Below, in pieces: positions 1 through 14,003 of a stretch of DNA of 64,000 bases. The stretch covers positions 5,145,974 to 5,209,973 of the forward strand of contig NZ_LT906479.1 in assembly GCF_900187015.1 (NCBI RefSeq), given 5' to 3'. The position numbers and the translations under genes were made by a program. The notes under the pieces are model-generated. The model was not told where the DNA came from. It saw only the letters and a program-made list of their open reading frames with translations, and made no database searches. The DNA comes from Serratia ficaria (lineage in GTDB: Bacteria; Pseudomonadota; Gammaproteobacteria; Enterobacterales; Enterobacteriaceae). Every line of letters starts with the position of its first letter. Positions within the stretch are counted from its first letter, which is position 1.

Positions 1-1406
1 TAGCGGTCGGCCAGGCTGTCCATATCATGGCGGCCGCCGACGCTGTCCAGCACGTAGGATTCGAGCATGGTGTCGAAGGCGATGCCGCGCATATTAATGC
101 CATAGCGCGCCAGCAGGCTCATATCGAACTTCAGGTTTTGCCCGACCTTCAGCGCCTTTTCGTCTTCCAGCAGCGGTTTGAGCGTTTCCAGCACATAGGC
201 GCGATCCAGCTGCGCAGGCGCGTCCAGATAATCATGCGCCACCGGCAGGTAGGCGGCTTCGCCCGGCGCCACGGCGAACGACAGGCCAATCAGGTTGGCG
301 CTCAGGGTGTCCAGGCCGTCGGTTTCGGTATCAAAGGCGAACACCTCGGCCTTTTTCAAGCGCTGCAGCCAAACGGCGAAGGTGTCTTCGTCCAGAATGG
401 TGACATAGCCGTCCTGGGACAGTCTCGCTTCCGCTGCGGCCTTTGGCGCTTCCGGCGCGGCGGCGGCGGGTTTCGCCGCACCGGCGGTTCTCACCCCGGC
501 GCCTTTTTTGTTTTCCAGCCAGACGCCGGCTTCCACATCCGCCAGCCAGCGTTTGAATTCATATTGTTTGAACAGCTGCTGCAGCACGTCGGCGTCCGGT
601 GCGGACACCTCCAGATCGGCGCAGGAGAGTTCCAGCTCGACGTCGGTCTTGATCGTCGCCAGCTGGTAAGAGAGGTAGGCCACCTCTTTATTTTGCTCCA
701 GCTTGGCGGCCATGGTCTTGGCGCCGCGGAAGCTGAGCGTGGCGATGCTGTCCAGGTTGCCGTACAGCGCATCCAGTCCGCCCACGCCCTGCAGCAGCGC
801 CTGGGCGGTTTTCTCGCCCACGCCCGGCACACCCGGGATGTTATCCGAGGCATCGCCCATCAGCGCCAGGTAGTCGATAATCAGCGCCGGCGGAATGCCG
901 TACTTGTCGCACACTTCCTGCGGACCGAGAATGCTGTTGTTCATGGTGTTGATCAGGGTGACGTTCGGCGTGACCAACTGCGCCATGTCTTTGTCCCCGG
1001 TGCTGATCAACACCGCATGGCCGGCTTTTTCCGCCTCCAGCGCCAGGGTACCGATAACGTCGTCGGCCTCTACGCCTGGCGTGACCAGCAGCGGCAGCCC
1101 CATCGCCTTGACCATTTTGTGCAGCGGCTCGATCTGCGCCCGCAGATCGTCTGGCATCGGCGGCCGATGCGACTTGTACTCTGCGAACAGCTCATCGCGG
1201 AAGGTTTTCCCTTTGGCATCAAACACCACCGCAACGTGGCTGGGCTGGTACTGCAGCAACAGGCTGCGCAGCATATTCAGCACGCCGTACATCGCTCCGG
1301 TCGGCTCGCCCGCCGAGTTGGTCAGCGGAGGGAAAGCGTGGTAAGCACGGTAGAGGTAGGAGGAACCGTCAACCAGGATTAATGGGTTTTCTGCAATCTG
1401 GGCCAT
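1..1406 (-). CDS. polA: DNA polymerase I (5' part; 3' end beyond window)
   Basis: The minus strand reads open from an ATG at 1404–1406 to the window edge, so only the N-terminal ~468 codons are present. The product begins [20 protein letters not shown], the start of the PolA 5'-nuclease domain, with the acidic metal-binding residues of that domain downstream (VEADDVIG, then [18 protein letters not shown] of the helix–hairpin–helix). A linker rich in Ala/Pro follows, then the start of the 3'-5' exonuclease-like domain ([11 protein letters not shown]). PolA removes RNA primers, fills gaps and acts in excision repair. The polymerase domain lies outside the window. Confidence 0.97.
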   Translation of the reverse strand, partial: MAQIAENPLILVDGSSYLYRAYHAFPPLTNSAGEPTGAMYGVLNMLRSLLLQYQPSHVAVVFDAKGKTFRDELFAEYKSHRPPMPDDLRAQIEPLHKMVKAMGLPLLVTPGVEADDVIGTLALEAEKAGHAVLISTGDKDMAQLVTPNVTLINTMNNSILGPQEVCDKYGIPPALIIDYLALMGDASDNIPGVPGVGEKTAQALLQGVGGLDALYGNLDSIATLSFRGAKTMAAKLEQNKEVAYLSYQLATIKTDVELELSCADLEVSAPDADVLQQLFKQYEFKRWLADVEAGVWLENKKGAGVRTAGAAKPAAAAPEAPKAAAEARLSQDGYVTILDEDTFAVWLQRLKKAEVFAFDTETDGLDTLSANLIGLSFAVAPGEAAYLPVAHDYLDAPAQLDRAYVLETLKPLLEDEKALKVGQNLKFDMSLLARYGINMRGIAFDTMLESYVLDSVGGRHDMDSLADR

Positions 1407-1905
1407 AGCGTTTCTTTATCGTGATCGGACATAGCGGTAAGCATGCCATAGGTGGCCGCCGGAGACGAACCTTAGCGTGCATTACGGGTGAAAATGATGG
1501 GATTGTGCGAGAGGATCCACAAGATCCCTGCTGTGGATAACTTTGTGCATAGAAAAGATAACGGATTATAACGATGCGATCATCGTTATAATTAAGAATA
1601 AAATTCCTATTGAAATCACTGCGTTAAATGAATGGTTTTTACCGACGGATAATTATCGGCTTTTATTCAATTTGTGGATATAACTTGCATCGGATTTTAA
1701 TCGCGCTATTAATCAAATTCAGCGCCTCAATTACCATAGCACAAGATGAGCAGGTTGCACAAAAACCCAGCAAATGACTATTTCGCCCCGGCGGGAAAAC
1801 AGTGATTTTTAGCGGCGCTTTCCTTTGGCGGTTTCTGTTAAAATATTTTTTTGTTCATGCACTCCGCCATGTAACGATGTTCCCATAAACCGTCAGCCCA
1901 TAACC
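1407..1905. promoter_or_regulatory. polA–yihG divergent intergenic region with a DnaA-box match
   Basis: This 499-bp AT-rich stretch separates the divergent polA and yihG genes and must hold both promoters. A perfect TGTGGATAA, the reverse complement of the DnaA box TTATCCACA, sits at 1532–1540, and a weaker relative (TGTGGATAT) near 1673. I see no ORF, RNA gene or repeat. Whether DnaA acts on polA here is unknown. Confidence 0.4.
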
Positions 1906-2802
1906 ATGCCAAAATTGTTAGCCCCTGTTATTTTTATCATTTCTGCCATGCTTACCATTTTGGTGACGGTGCTGTGTTCGATCCCCATCACGCTGGCCGG
2001 TATCGTAAAGCTATTGGTGCCCATCCCCGCCGTTTGGCGGCGTATCTCCGCCTTTGCCGATTTTATGATGTGGTGCTGGTGCCAGGGGCTGGCGCTGTTA
2101 TTGCGCATTAACTGGCGGCTGCGTTGGGATATTGAAGGTCTCGAAGGGCTGGAACGTAAAAACTGGTATCTGCTGATCAGCAATCATGAAAGCTGGTCGG
2201 ATATTGTGGTGCTGTGCGTATTGTTCAGAAACCATATCCCTATGAATAAATATTTCCTCAAGCAGCAGCTGGCCTGGGTACCCTTCGTCGGCTTGGCCTG
2301 CTGGGCGCTGGATATGCCGTTTATGAAACGCTACTCGCGCGCCTATTTGCTCAAGCATCCGGAAAGGCGCGGCAAGGATATCGAGACCACGCGCCGCTCC
2401 TGCGAGAAGTTTCGCCAGCGGCCGACCACCATCGTCAATTTTGTCGAGGGCTCGCGCTTCACCGAAGCCAAGAAAATTAAAACCCGTTCACCCTATCGCA
2501 ATTTGCTGGCGCCAAAAGCCGCCGGCATCGCCTTTACGCTGAGCGCATTGGGCAGCCAGTTCGACAAGGTACTGAATGTCACCCTGCTTTATCCGGAAAA
2601 TAACGCCCATCCCTTTATGGATATGCTGTGCGGGCGGCTGACGCGTATCGTGGTGAGAATCGAAATGCTACCGATCGATGAGACCATGCATGGCGACTAC
2701 TTCAATGACAAGCTGTTCAAACGGCGTTTCCAACTGTGGCTGAACAGGCTGTGGCAGGAGAAAGATCGGCTGTTGGATAAACTGAAACGGCAATATGGAT
2801 AA
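1906..2802 (+). CDS. yihG: YihG-type 1-acyl-glycerol-3-phosphate acyltransferase
   Basis: This 298-residue inner-membrane protein belongs to the PlsC-like acyltransferase family; E. coli YihG is of similar length (~310). An N-terminal hydrophobic segment (residues ~5–35) precedes the catalytic motif NHESWSD, whose His94 and Asp99 form the HX4D pair, and EGSRFTEAK forms the phosphate-binding block III. It is expected to transfer acyl chains to lysophosphatidic acid in phospholipid synthesis. I chose the ATG at 1906, which begins [10 protein letters not shown]; an in-frame start at 1825 would add 27 residues with no family counterpart. The position beside polA matches the E. coli order. Confidence 0.9.
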   Translation: MPKLLAPVIFIISAMLTILVTVLCSIPITLAGIVKLLVPIPAVWRRISAFADFMMWCWCQGLALLLRINWRLRWDIEGLEGLERKNWYLLISNHESWSDIVVLCVLFRNHIPMNKYFLKQQLAWVPFVGLACWALDMPFMKRYSRAYLLKHPERRGKDIETTRRSCEKFRQRPTTIVNFVEGSRFTEAKKIKTRSPYRNLLAPKAAGIAFTLSALGSQFDKVLNVTLLYPENNAHPFMDMLCGRLTRIVVRIEMLPIDETMHGDYFNDKLFKRRFQLWLNRLWQEKDRLLDKLKRQYG

Positions 2803-2831
2803 AAAAACGCCGGCGCTGAGCCGGCGTTTTT
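2803..2831. terminator. Bidirectional terminator between yihG and dsbA
   Basis: A 12-bp inverted repeat (2803–2814 with 2820–2831; core ACGCCGGC/GCCGGCGT, five-base loop) has an A-run on its left and a T-run on its right. It can end transcription of both convergent genes, yihG (+) and dsbA (−). Confidence 0.85.
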
Positions 2832-2846
2832 CATTTTAAATCACGG

Positions 2847-3470
2847 TTACTTCTGCTGGCTGAGGAATTTAACCACGTCAGCAAACTGCTTCACGTAGGC
2901 ATCCATCGAGCTGGTGTCCAGGCCGTCGTTTTTAACCATGTATTTGCCATTAACAAATACCGCCGGCACGCCGCGCAACTGCAGATCTTCCGCCGCTTTT
3001 TCCTGCTGAACCACCAGGGATTTCACCACGAAGCTGTTCCAGGCCGCATCATAGTCCGCCGCGCTCACGCCCGCTTTCACGAACACATTGCGGATATCAT
3101 CCGGGGTTTGCACCGTCTGGGTCTTCTGCACCGCTTCAAACATCAGCGGGCTGACCTTGTCTTCTACGCCCAGCGCCATCGCAACCGCCCAGGCCTGGGT
3201 CAGCTGCTTGCCCAACGGGCCCAGGAACTCAACGTGGTATTTGGTCATCTTGGTGCCGACAGGCAGCGCCTTTTTCACGTTTTCAGACACGTGATAAACC
3301 TGCTCGAACTGATAGCAGTGCGGGCAATAGAAGGAGAAGAACTCCAGCACCTGCGGCTCGCCGGTTACCGGCTTGTCCAGAGTCACGTATTGCGTACCAT
3401 CGCTAAACTGCGCGGCAGAGGCGCTGAACGCCATCACCATGCCAACGAGCGCCAACCATATTTTCTTCAT
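2847..3470 (-). CDS. dsbA: Periplasmic thiol:disulfide oxidoreductase DsbA
   Basis: This 207-residue protein has a Sec signal peptide ([19 protein letters not shown]) and a thioredoxin fold with the active-site CPHC at precursor residues 49–52. DsbA donates its disulfide to proteins entering the periplasm and is reoxidised by DsbB. Motif [11 protein letters not shown] carries the cis-proline next to the active site. It lies 29 bp downstream of srkA on the same strand, as in E. coli, where it is transcribed both with the kinase gene and from its own promoter. Confidence 0.97.
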   Translation of the reverse strand: MKKIWLALVGMVMAFSASAAQFSDGTQYVTLDKPVTGEPQVLEFFSFYCPHCYQFEQVYHVSENVKKALPVGTKMTKYHVEFLGPLGKQLTQAWAVAMALGVEDKVSPLMFEAVQKTQTVQTPDDIRNVFVKAGVSAADYDAAWNSFVVKSLVVQQEKAAEDLQLRGVPAVFVNGKYMVKNDGLDTSSMDAYVKQFADVVKFLSQQK

Positions 3471-3499
3471 AAGACTAAACTCTCCATTATGTTAAAGCT

Positions 3500-4486
3500 T
3501 CAATACATTGGCGTCAGCTGCAGCGGGGGCTCCTGCAACAGCTTAACCTGTTCAGTGAAAGCCGCGGTCTGAGATAACCAGAAATCAGACTCCGCCATCC
3601 ACGGAAAACTTTTGGGGAATGCCGGATCCTGCCAGCGGCGCGCCACCCAGGCCAGGTAATACACCATGCGCATCGCCCGCAGCGGTTCGATCAACGCCAG
3701 TTCGCGCTGATCGAACTCGGCAAACTCGGCGTAGGCTTCCAGCAAAATATCCAACTGCATCAAGCGATCGCGGCGCTCGCCGTGCAGCAACATCCACAGA
3801 TCCTGCACCGCCGGGCCATTGCGCGCGTCATCAAGATCGACGAACAGCGGGCCATCGCGCCACAGAATATTGCCTGGGTGGCAATCGCCGTGCAAACGGC
3901 GCGGCTGCCAGTCCAGGCGCCAATGTTGCTTGATAGCCTCGATCAGGCGGTCTGTCGCCTTCAGGAAGGCGTCGCGCTGCGCATTCGGCAACAGCGCGCA
4001 GTTCGCCAATACCTGGCGCGGCGCAGTGAGATATTCCTCCACGCCCATCGTCGGGCGTTCGGCAAACAGCCTTTCGCCTCCCACCTGATGAATACGCCCG
4101 AGAAAACGGCCTACCCATTCCAATTGATCCAGATTATCAATCTCGTACTGCCGCCCACCTACGCTGGGGAAAACGGTAAAGAAGAAACCGCCATAGGTAT
4201 GCAGCGTACTGCCCTGCAGCGCCAACGGCGCTACCGCCGGGATCTCCGCCTGAGCAAGATCCAGGGCAAACTGATGTTCTTCACCGATCTGCTCCGCGCT
4301 CCAGCGCTCGGGGCGGTAAAACTTCACCACGTAACGTTTACGATCTTCGTCCATAAACTGATAGACGCGGTTTTCATAGCTGTTCAGCGCCGTCAGCCCG
4401 GAATCGACGCGCAGGCCAACCCCTTCGAGCGCATCCATAATCAGATCGGGCGACAGGGTTTCAAAATTAAAGGCAGAGTTATTCAT
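3500..4486 (-). CDS. srkA: Stress response kinase A (YihE/SrkA, APH-fold Ser/Thr kinase)
   Basis: This 328-residue cytoplasmic protein has the aminoglycoside-phosphotransferase/choline-kinase fold. The catalytic loop HGDCHPGN lies at residues 199–206 (catalytic Asp201) and the metal-binding DLDD at 217–220 (Asp217), at the same positions as in E. coli SrkA. SrkA phosphorylates serine/threonine and counters MazEF-linked stress death; its gene is under Cpx control in E. coli. It sits between yihD and dsbA and probably forms an operon with dsbA. Confidence 0.95.
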   Translation of the reverse strand: MNNSAFNFETLSPDLIMDALEGVGLRVDSGLTALNSYENRVYQFMDEDRKRYVVKFYRPERWSAEQIGEEHQFALDLAQAEIPAVAPLALQGSTLHTYGGFFFTVFPSVGGRQYEIDNLDQLEWVGRFLGRIHQVGGERLFAERPTMGVEEYLTAPRQVLANCALLPNAQRDAFLKATDRLIEAIKQHWRLDWQPRRLHGDCHPGNILWRDGPLFVDLDDARNGPAVQDLWMLLHGERRDRLMQLDILLEAYAEFAEFDQRELALIEPLRAMRMVYYLAWVARRWQDPAFPKSFPWMAESDFWLSQTAAFTEQVKLLQEPPLQLTPMY

Positions 4487-4580
4487 AACGTTCGCTTGGT
4501 AACCGCAGGGTGCCGGGAATGAGAAATAGTAGCATTAATGGCGAGTTTCACGAGTAATGCTTCCCTGCACCGCACAAAAG

Positions 4581-4850
4581 CTAATCCTTGATAACCCCGC
4601 GGGCGCGCAACAGCGCCGTTTTAAAGTCTTCTTCATAATCCTTTTTCAGGCCGGGGATCTGATCCGTGCCGGCGCTGCCGCGCATTTTCAGGTGATAGAT
4701 GAGGATATCGTCACTCAGCTCGGACAGCTCGCCTTGAAAACCGGCTTCCTTCGCCAGCTTTTGCAAAAATGGGATCAGATTGAGATCGGGATCTTCCTGC
4801 CAGGCCGGATGCAACAGCTCGATCAGCTCGTTTACGCGATGCGTTTTCAT
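4581..4850 (-). CDS. yihD: YihD family protein (DUF1040)
   Basis: This small soluble protein of 89 residues matches E. coli YihD over its whole length, notably the block [11 protein letters not shown] and the conserved C-terminus [15 protein letters not shown] chose the start at 4848–4850 ([13 protein letters not shown]), which reproduces the usual 89 residues; an upstream ATG would add 11 unconserved residues. Its biochemical role is not established. It precedes srkA and dsbA on the same strand. Confidence 0.9.
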   Translation of the reverse strand: MKTHRVNELIELLHPAWQEDPDLNLIPFLQKLAKEAGFQGELSELSDDILIYHLKMRGSAGTDQIPGLKKDYEEDFKTALLRARGVIKD

Positions 4851-4998
4851 CTCAATATCGTCCAGTGGTATGAATAAACACACAAAGTAACAGGCTTACC
4901 AACGCAGTGAAAGAAGCAGCTTGTCAATAAAGGTAAATCCTGATGTCACACCGGCTTTAGCGCTACAATCAGGGCATTAACAGTGCGGGAAGAAAAAT

Positions 4999-5592
4999 AT
5001 GCATGAAGAAATTACCGGCGTTATTCTGGCCGGCGGCCGCGGGACGCGGATGGCCGGTGAGGATAAGGGCTTGGTACCGATTGGCGGCGTAGCGCTTTAT
5101 CGGTACGTGCTGGCGCGGTTACGTACGCAGGTAACTGCCGTCGCCATCAACGCCAATCGCAATCAGAAACGTTACCAAGCCAGCGGTCTGCCGGTGATCG
5201 GCGACCTGACGCCCGACTTTGCCGGCCCGCTGGCCGGCATGTTGGCCGGGTTGGAACATGCAGCCGGCAAATGGGTGGCCTTTGTACCTTGCGACGTGCC
5301 TGATTTCCCAGCGACATTAGTCGAAGAACTCTGGCGGCAGAAAGGCGATGCCCCGGCCGCCTATGCCAGCGACGGTGAACGGGATCACCCTACGCTGGCA
5401 TTGCTGCACACCGGCCTTATACCGCAACTGACCGACTATCTGGCCCGCGGGGAACGTAAATTGATGCTGTTTCTGAAGGAGGTTCAGGCTCAGCGGGTCG
5501 TCTTCAGCGGACAACAGGCGGCATTCCATAATCTTAATACGCCTGACGACTGCCGGCGTTGGCAGCAGGAGCGAGGATTGCGCGATGAATAA
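4999..5592 (+). CDS. mobA: Molybdenum cofactor guanylyltransferase MobA
   Basis: This 197-residue enzyme joins GMP to Mo-molybdopterin to give the MGD cofactor of DMSO-reductase family enzymes. The nucleotide-binding signature LAGGRGTRM followed by GEDKGL lies at residues ~10–25, and the metal-binding region FVPCDVPDFP follows at ~95–105. It overlaps mobB by 8 bp, so the two are translationally coupled. Confidence 0.95.
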   Translation: MHEEITGVILAGGRGTRMAGEDKGLVPIGGVALYRYVLARLRTQVTAVAINANRNQKRYQASGLPVIGDLTPDFAGPLAGMLAGLEHAAGKWVAFVPCDVPDFPATLVEELWRQKGDAPAAYASDGERDHPTLALLHTGLIPQLTDYLARGERKLMLFLKEVQAQRVVFSGQQAAFHNLNTPDDCRRWQQERGLRDE

Positions 5593-6103
5593 CTCACTGC
5601 CGCCGCTGCTGGCCATTGGCGCCTATAGCGGAACAGGAAAAACCACCCTGCTTAAACGGCTGATCCCTCTGCTGAAGCAGCGGCAGGTAAGAGTCGGATT
5701 GATCAAACACACCCATCACAATATGGATGTGGATACACCGGGTAAAGACAGCTATGAACTGCGCAAAGCCGGTGCCGATCAAACGCTGGTCGCCAGCGAT
5801 CGCCGTTGGGCATTGATGACCGAAACGCCTGAGCAGCAACCGCTGGATCTTCAGTATCTGGCCAGCCGTTTTGATGCCGATAAGGTCGATCTGATTTTAG
5901 TGGAAGGGTTCAAGCATGAACCTATCGGTAAAATTATTCTCTACCGCGAAGAAATAGGCCGGCCGCTTGAGGAGATGCTGGACGAGTTTGTGCTCGCCGT
6001 CGCCAGCGATCGTCCGGTAACCGCCAACGTGCGCTCATTGGATATCAATCGGCCGGAAAGCATTGCCGATTTCATCATGGAATGGCTGAAAGGCGCAGCG
6101 TAG
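5585..6103 (+). CDS. mobB: Molybdopterin-guanine dinucleotide biosynthesis adaptor MobB
   Basis: This 172-residue GTP-binding protein carries a Walker A motif, GAYSGTGKTTLL, at residues ~12–23 and the motif LVEGFKHEPIGKI typical of MobB. It is thought to help MobA deliver guanine nucleotide during cofactor maturation and is not essential in E. coli. The start codon lies inside the end of mobA behind an AGGA-type ribosome site. It ends 33 bp before the terminator of the convergent rRNA operon. Confidence 0.95.
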   Translation: MNNSLPPLLAIGAYSGTGKTTLLKRLIPLLKQRQVRVGLIKHTHHNMDVDTPGKDSYELRKAGADQTLVASDRRWALMTETPEQQPLDLQYLASRFDADKVDLILVEGFKHEPIGKIILYREEIGRPLEEMLDEFVLAVASDRPVTANVRSLDINRPESIADFIMEWLKGAA

Positions 6104-6135
6104 CTGCGCTTTTTTGCTTTTTTGCACATAACAAA

Positions 6136-6161
6136 AAGCCCCATGCTTTCGCATGGGGCTT
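6136..6161 (-). terminator. Terminator of the rRNA operon
   Basis: An 11-bp perfect stem (6136–6146 with 6151–6161, tetraloop TTTC) is followed on the minus strand by a T-run. It lies 13 bp past the 3' end of 5S rRNA, the expected place for the rrn terminator, and also faces the end of mobB. Confidence 0.9.
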
Positions 6162-6174
6162 GTCGTTTTATTTG

Positions 6175-6294
6175 ATGCCTGGCAGTGTCCTACTCTCGCA
6201 TGGGGAGACCCCACACTACCATCGGCGCTACGGCGTTTCACTTCTGAGTTCGGCATGGAGTCAGGTGGGACCACCGCGCTATTGCCGCCAGGCA
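6175..6294 (-). rRNA. rrf: 5S ribosomal RNA
   Basis: The 120-nt minus-strand sequence starts TGCCTGGCGGC and ends TGCCAGGCAT, with complementary termini forming helix I and the conserved loop CCGAACTCAGAAG inside. Length and sequence match the enterobacterial 5S rRNA closely. It is the last gene of the operon. Confidence 0.97.
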
Positions 6295-6397
6295 AATTCT
6301 GTTTCATTCCAACCGCTTCACTCTCGTGTCGCCATCGAAACCAATCTCGGAACTTCGCTGAAAATTATTCGTCTCTCTAAAACACCTTCGGTGTTGT

Positions 6398-9305
<2,908 letters not shown>

Positions 9306-9453
9306 TCACAACCCGAAGGCGTCTTTTATAAATAATCGACACTTCGCATTGCAAACATTTGAGAGACTCTATGACGGGTTACTCCTTATCCCAATATTTC
9401 TACGGAGGGACAAGTTTCAGCCGTCATGTTTCAATTTTCAGCTTGTTCCAGAT

Positions 9454-9465
9454 TGTTAAAGAGCA
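9454..9465 (-). promoter_or_regulatory. boxA antitermination site in the 16S–23S spacer
   Basis: The minus strand reads TGCTCTTTAACA, the boxA element recognised by NusB/NusE for rRNA antitermination. It lies between tRNA-Glu and 23S, the standard position for the spacer boxA. Confidence 0.85.
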
Positions 9466-9552
9466 ATATCTTAAACACGACTCGCAAGAGTCATCTTTAA
9501 GATTTTTTGGTCACGCATGACCGGTGATAATGTCTTTCACTCATTATCGGAA

Positions 9553-9628
9553 TGGCGTCCCCAAGGGGATTCGAACCCCTGTTACAGCCGTGAAAGGGCA
9601 GTGTCCTAGGCCTCTAGACGATGGGGAC
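9553..9628 (-). tRNA. gltT: tRNA-Glu (anticodon UUC)
   Basis: The 76-nt sequence folds as a tRNA with anticodon TTC in the loop CTTTCAC, TΨC arm GGGGTTCGAATCCCC and an encoded CCA end. The acceptor stem GTCCCCA pairs fully with TGGGGAC. In the anticodon stem (CTGCC with GGCTG) positions 28 and 42 are both U, a mismatch; E. coli has C–G there. It sits in the 16S–23S spacer, as in Glu-type rrn operons. The symbol copies E. coli usage and the numbering of the operon is arbitrary. Confidence 0.96.
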
Positions 9629-9771
9629 ACGAAAATCCGATTAAACTGAACGTTTTAATCGGTTCGCATCAGCATGAGTCAGAGACTCATTACATCAACA
9701 GGTGCGCATTGCTCGTTACTTTTTCATCAGACAATCTGTGTGAGCACTTCACGCGAATCGATATCATTAGG

Positions 9772-11313
<1,542 letters not shown>

Positions 11314-11467
11314 AAAGCTTGATTTGCTTCAACTCGTGAAGCGATGCTCAAAGGTTACTGCATGAATTTTACTTCAGTTAGTCACTCTTCAAGACTTGAT
11401 ATTTTTTCGTACCCGAAGGTACTGGATATCGTCTTGTGGAGTGCCCACACAGATTGTCTGATAAATT

Positions 11468-11479
11468 GTTAAAGAGCGT
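11468..11479 (-). promoter_or_regulatory. Leader boxA antitermination site
   Basis: The minus strand has CGCTCTTTAACA between the P2 promoter and 16S rRNA, matching boxA of rrn leaders. The downstream leader repeats the segment found in other enterobacterial operons before 16S. Confidence 0.85.
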
Positions 11480-11518
11480 TGGTTACTGAGAGATAACTCT
11501 CGGTAACGCGGGAGGTGC

Positions 11519-11546
11519 ATATTACGCTTTCCCGCTGAAGAGTCAA
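11519..11546 (-). promoter_or_regulatory. rrn P2 promoter
   Basis: On the minus strand TTGACT (11541–11546) and TAATAT (11519–11524) are spaced by 16 bp and followed by a GC-rich stretch (GCACCTCCCGC). This has the form of the downstream rRNA promoter P2. Confidence 0.8.
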
Positions 11547-11649
11547 GCTTTTTTCTTATTAAGAAACGGCGTTTTCACCGGCTTGCTTCTTCCTGGCTGG
11601 GCGACTGGTTCTCGTTAGAGGAGTCGTTGTTCCCGGTCAGTGGAGGCGC

Positions 11650-11677
11650 ATTATAGGGAGTTCTCAGAACGCCGCAA
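11650..11677 (-). promoter_or_regulatory. rrn P1 promoter
   Basis: On the minus strand TTGCGG (11672–11677) and TATAAT (11650–11655) are 16 bp apart, followed by the discriminator GCGCC typical of stringently controlled rRNA P1 promoters. An A/T-rich tract just upstream (about 11683–11715) fits an UP element. Confidence 0.85.
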
Positions 11678-11831
11678 CCCCTAAATGCAAAAAACTTTTC
11701 AAGCGCGGTTTTTTTCGGCAAACGGGTCAAAAAGCGGCGCTTTTATGTCACTTTTTCCGGCAAACAGCCATAAAAGCTGGCGATCCCTGGAGTAAAATAA
11801 GAATAACGATGTTCAGTAAGGACCCGCAGCC

Positions 11832-12521
11832 ATGCAATTTAATGCTCAACAACAGGCCGCCCAACGCAATCTTTCTTATCTTCTGGCGGAAAAACTCGGC
11901 CAACAAATCCTGGCGGGCGACTATCAGGCCGGCAGCATCCTGCCCGGCGAGATGGAACTGGGCGAACAATTCGGCGTAAGCCGCACGGCGGTGCGCGAAG
12001 CGGTCAAGATGTTGGCGGCCAAAGGCATGCTGCTGCCGCGCCCGCGCATCGGCACCCGGGTGATGCCGCGCAGCCAATGGAACTTCCTCGATCAGGATTT
12101 GCTGACCTGGTGGATGACGCGGGAAAACTTCGATCAGGTCATGCAGCACTTCCTTATCTTGCGCACCTCGCTGGAACCGCAGGCCTGCGCGCTGGCGGCC
12201 AGCCACGCCAGCGCGCAACAAACCGGGCTGTTGGCGGAGCTGATGGCGGAAATGCGCGCGCTGCACACCCAGTTTGACCGCGAACGCTGGATCCAGGTTG
12301 ATACCCAGTTCCACCAGCTTATCTACGAAGCCAGCGGCAACCCCTTCCTGACCTCGTTCGCCAACCTGTTCAGTTCGGTGTATCAAAGCTACTTCCGCGC
12401 CATCACCGGCAACGAAGTGATCAAGCTGCGGCATCACCAGGCAATCGTCGACGCGATACTCGCCGGAGACAGCGCCGGCGCTCTGGCCGCCTGCCAGGTA
12501 TTGCTTAAAGAGAAAGACTAG
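11832..12521 (+). CDS. yieP: FadR-family (GntR/FCD) transcriptional regulator YieP
   Basis: This 229-residue protein has an N-terminal winged HTH (residues ~15–80; GEQFGVSRTAVREAVK is the recognition region) and a C-terminal all-helical FCD ligand domain. It matches E. coli YieP across its length, including the linker RPRIGTRVMP and WNFLDQDLLTWW. Its ligand is not established. Location between rrn and hsrA is the same as in E. coli; it is 66 bp upstream of hsrA on the same strand and may control it. Confidence 0.93.
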   Translation: MQFNAQQQAAQRNLSYLLAEKLGQQILAGDYQAGSILPGEMELGEQFGVSRTAVREAVKMLAAKGMLLPRPRIGTRVMPRSQWNFLDQDLLTWWMTRENFDQVMQHFLILRTSLEPQACALAASHASAQQTGLLAELMAEMRALHTQFDRERWIQVDTQFHQLIYEASGNPFLTSFANLFSSVYQSYFRAITGNEVIKLRHHQAIVDAILAGDSAGALAACQVLLKEKD

Positions 12522-12587
12522 ACGCCTCCTCTGCTTATATATAGAAGAAAGATGAGAGGGACAGACGATCATTAACCAGGACCGACC

Positions 12588-14003
12588 ATGACCAAATCCG
12601 CGCGCAGTATGGCAGGGCTACCCTGGATCGCCGCAATGGCGTTCTTTATGCAGGCGTTGGACGCCACCATCCTCAACACCGCGCTGCCGGCGATCGCCCA
12701 CAGCCTGGAACGTTCGCCGCTGGCGATGCAGTCGGCCGTCATCAGCTATACGCTGACGGTGGCGATGCTGATCCCGGTCAGCGGCTGGCTGGCGGACCGC
12801 TTCGGCACCCGGCGGGTGTTTATCTTCGCGGTATCGTTATTTACCCTCGGCTCGCTGCTGTGCGCACTGTCCCCCACGCTGAGCGTGTTGGTCGCCTCGC
12901 GCGTTATCCAGGGCGTCGGCGGCGCGATGATGATGCCGGTGGCGCGGTTGGCCCTGCTGCGCGCCTATCCGCGCAGCGAGCTGCTGCCGGTGCTGAACTT
13001 CGTCACCATGCCCGGATTGGTCGGGCCGATACTGGGGCCGCTGCTGGGCGGCTGGCTGGTGACCTACGCCACCTGGCACTGGATTTTCCTGATCAACATT
13101 CCTATCGGCCTGCTCGGCATCTTCTATGCGCGCAAATACATGCCGGATTTCACCACCCCCAAGCGCCGCTTCGACTTTATCGGTTTTCTGCTGTTCGGCC
13201 TGAGCCTGGTGCTGGTCTCGACCGGCCTTGAGCTGTTTGGCGAACGGGTGTTGGCGAGCTACATCTCGCTGGGCATTCTGCTCAGCGGTTTCGTGATGCT
13301 GTTCGGCTATATCGCCCACGCGCGCCGCCACCCTCAGCCATTGATCGGGTTGGACCTGTTCAAGACCCGCACCTTCTCGGTCGGCATCGCCGGCAACGTC
13401 GCATCAAGGCTGGGCACCGGCTGCGTGCCCTTCCTGATGCCGCTGATGCTGCAGGTGGGCTTTGGCTACTCGGCAATCGTCGCCGGCTGCATGATGGCGC
13501 CGACCGCCGTCGGCTCGCTGATGGCGAAATCCACCGTCACCCAGGTATTGCGCTGGTTCGGCTACCGCAAAACCCTGGTCGGCATCACCGTCATCATCGG
13601 CGTGCTGATCGCCCAGTTCGCGCTGCAGAGCCCGGGCATGCCGCTGTGGCTGATGATCCTGCCGCTGTTCGTGCTGGGCATGGCGATGTCCACCCAGTTC
13701 ACCGCCATGAACACCATCAGCCTGGCGGATCTGAACGACGCCAACGCCAGCTCGGGCAACAGCGTGCTGGCGGTAACCCAGCAGCTGTCCATCAGCTTTG
13801 GCGTGGCGATCAGCGCGGCGGTGCTGCGCTTTTACGACTCCCTGTCGCTCGGCACCATGATTGACCACTTCCACTACACCTTTATTACCATGGGGATCGT
13901 CACCGTGGCTTCGGCGCTGGTGTTTATGCTGTTGAGAAGGAAGGACGGCCGCAATCTGATCAGCGGCCGGGAAAGCGGGAAAGAAGCCAAGGCTTCGAGC
14001 TAA
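12588..14003 (+). CDS. hsrA: MFS drug-resistance-type transporter HsrA (DHA2 family)
   Basis: This 471-residue membrane protein has about 14 predicted transmembrane segments. The DHA2 signature [12 protein letters not shown] lies near residue 24, and the MFS motif [12 protein letters not shown] at ~65–75. E. coli HsrA (YieO, 475 aa) is the syntenic homologue and a putative multidrug exporter. The 3' end overlaps the 3' end of the convergent rbsR by 4 bp. Confidence 0.92.
   Translation: MTKSARSMAGLPWIAAMAFFMQALDATILNTALPAIAHSLERSPLAMQSAVISYTLTVAMLIPVSGWLADRFGTRRVFIFAVSLFTLGSLLCALSPTLSVLVASRVIQGVGGAMMMPVARLALLRAYPRSELLPVLNFVTMPGLVGPILGPLLGGWLVTYATWHWIFLINIPIGLLGIFYARKYMPDFTTPKRRFDFIGFLLFGLSLVLVSTGLELFGERVLASYISLGILLSGFVMLFGYIAHARRHPQPLIGLDLFKTRTFSVGIAGNVASRLGTGCVPFLMPLMLQVGFGYSAIVAGCMMAPTAVGSLMAKSTVTQVLRWFGYRKTLVGITVIIGVLIAQFALQSPGMPLWLMILPLFVLGMAMSTQFTAMNTISLADLNDANASSGNSVLAVTQQLSISFGVAISAAVLRFYDSLSLGTMIDHFHYTFITMGIVTVASALVFMLLRRKDGRNLISGRESGKEAKASS

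Noticed and set aside
27..1382. Long plus-strand frame of 451 codons opposite polA
   Set aside because: It is the antisense shadow of polA in a GC-rich genome; the polA product is clear on the minus strand.
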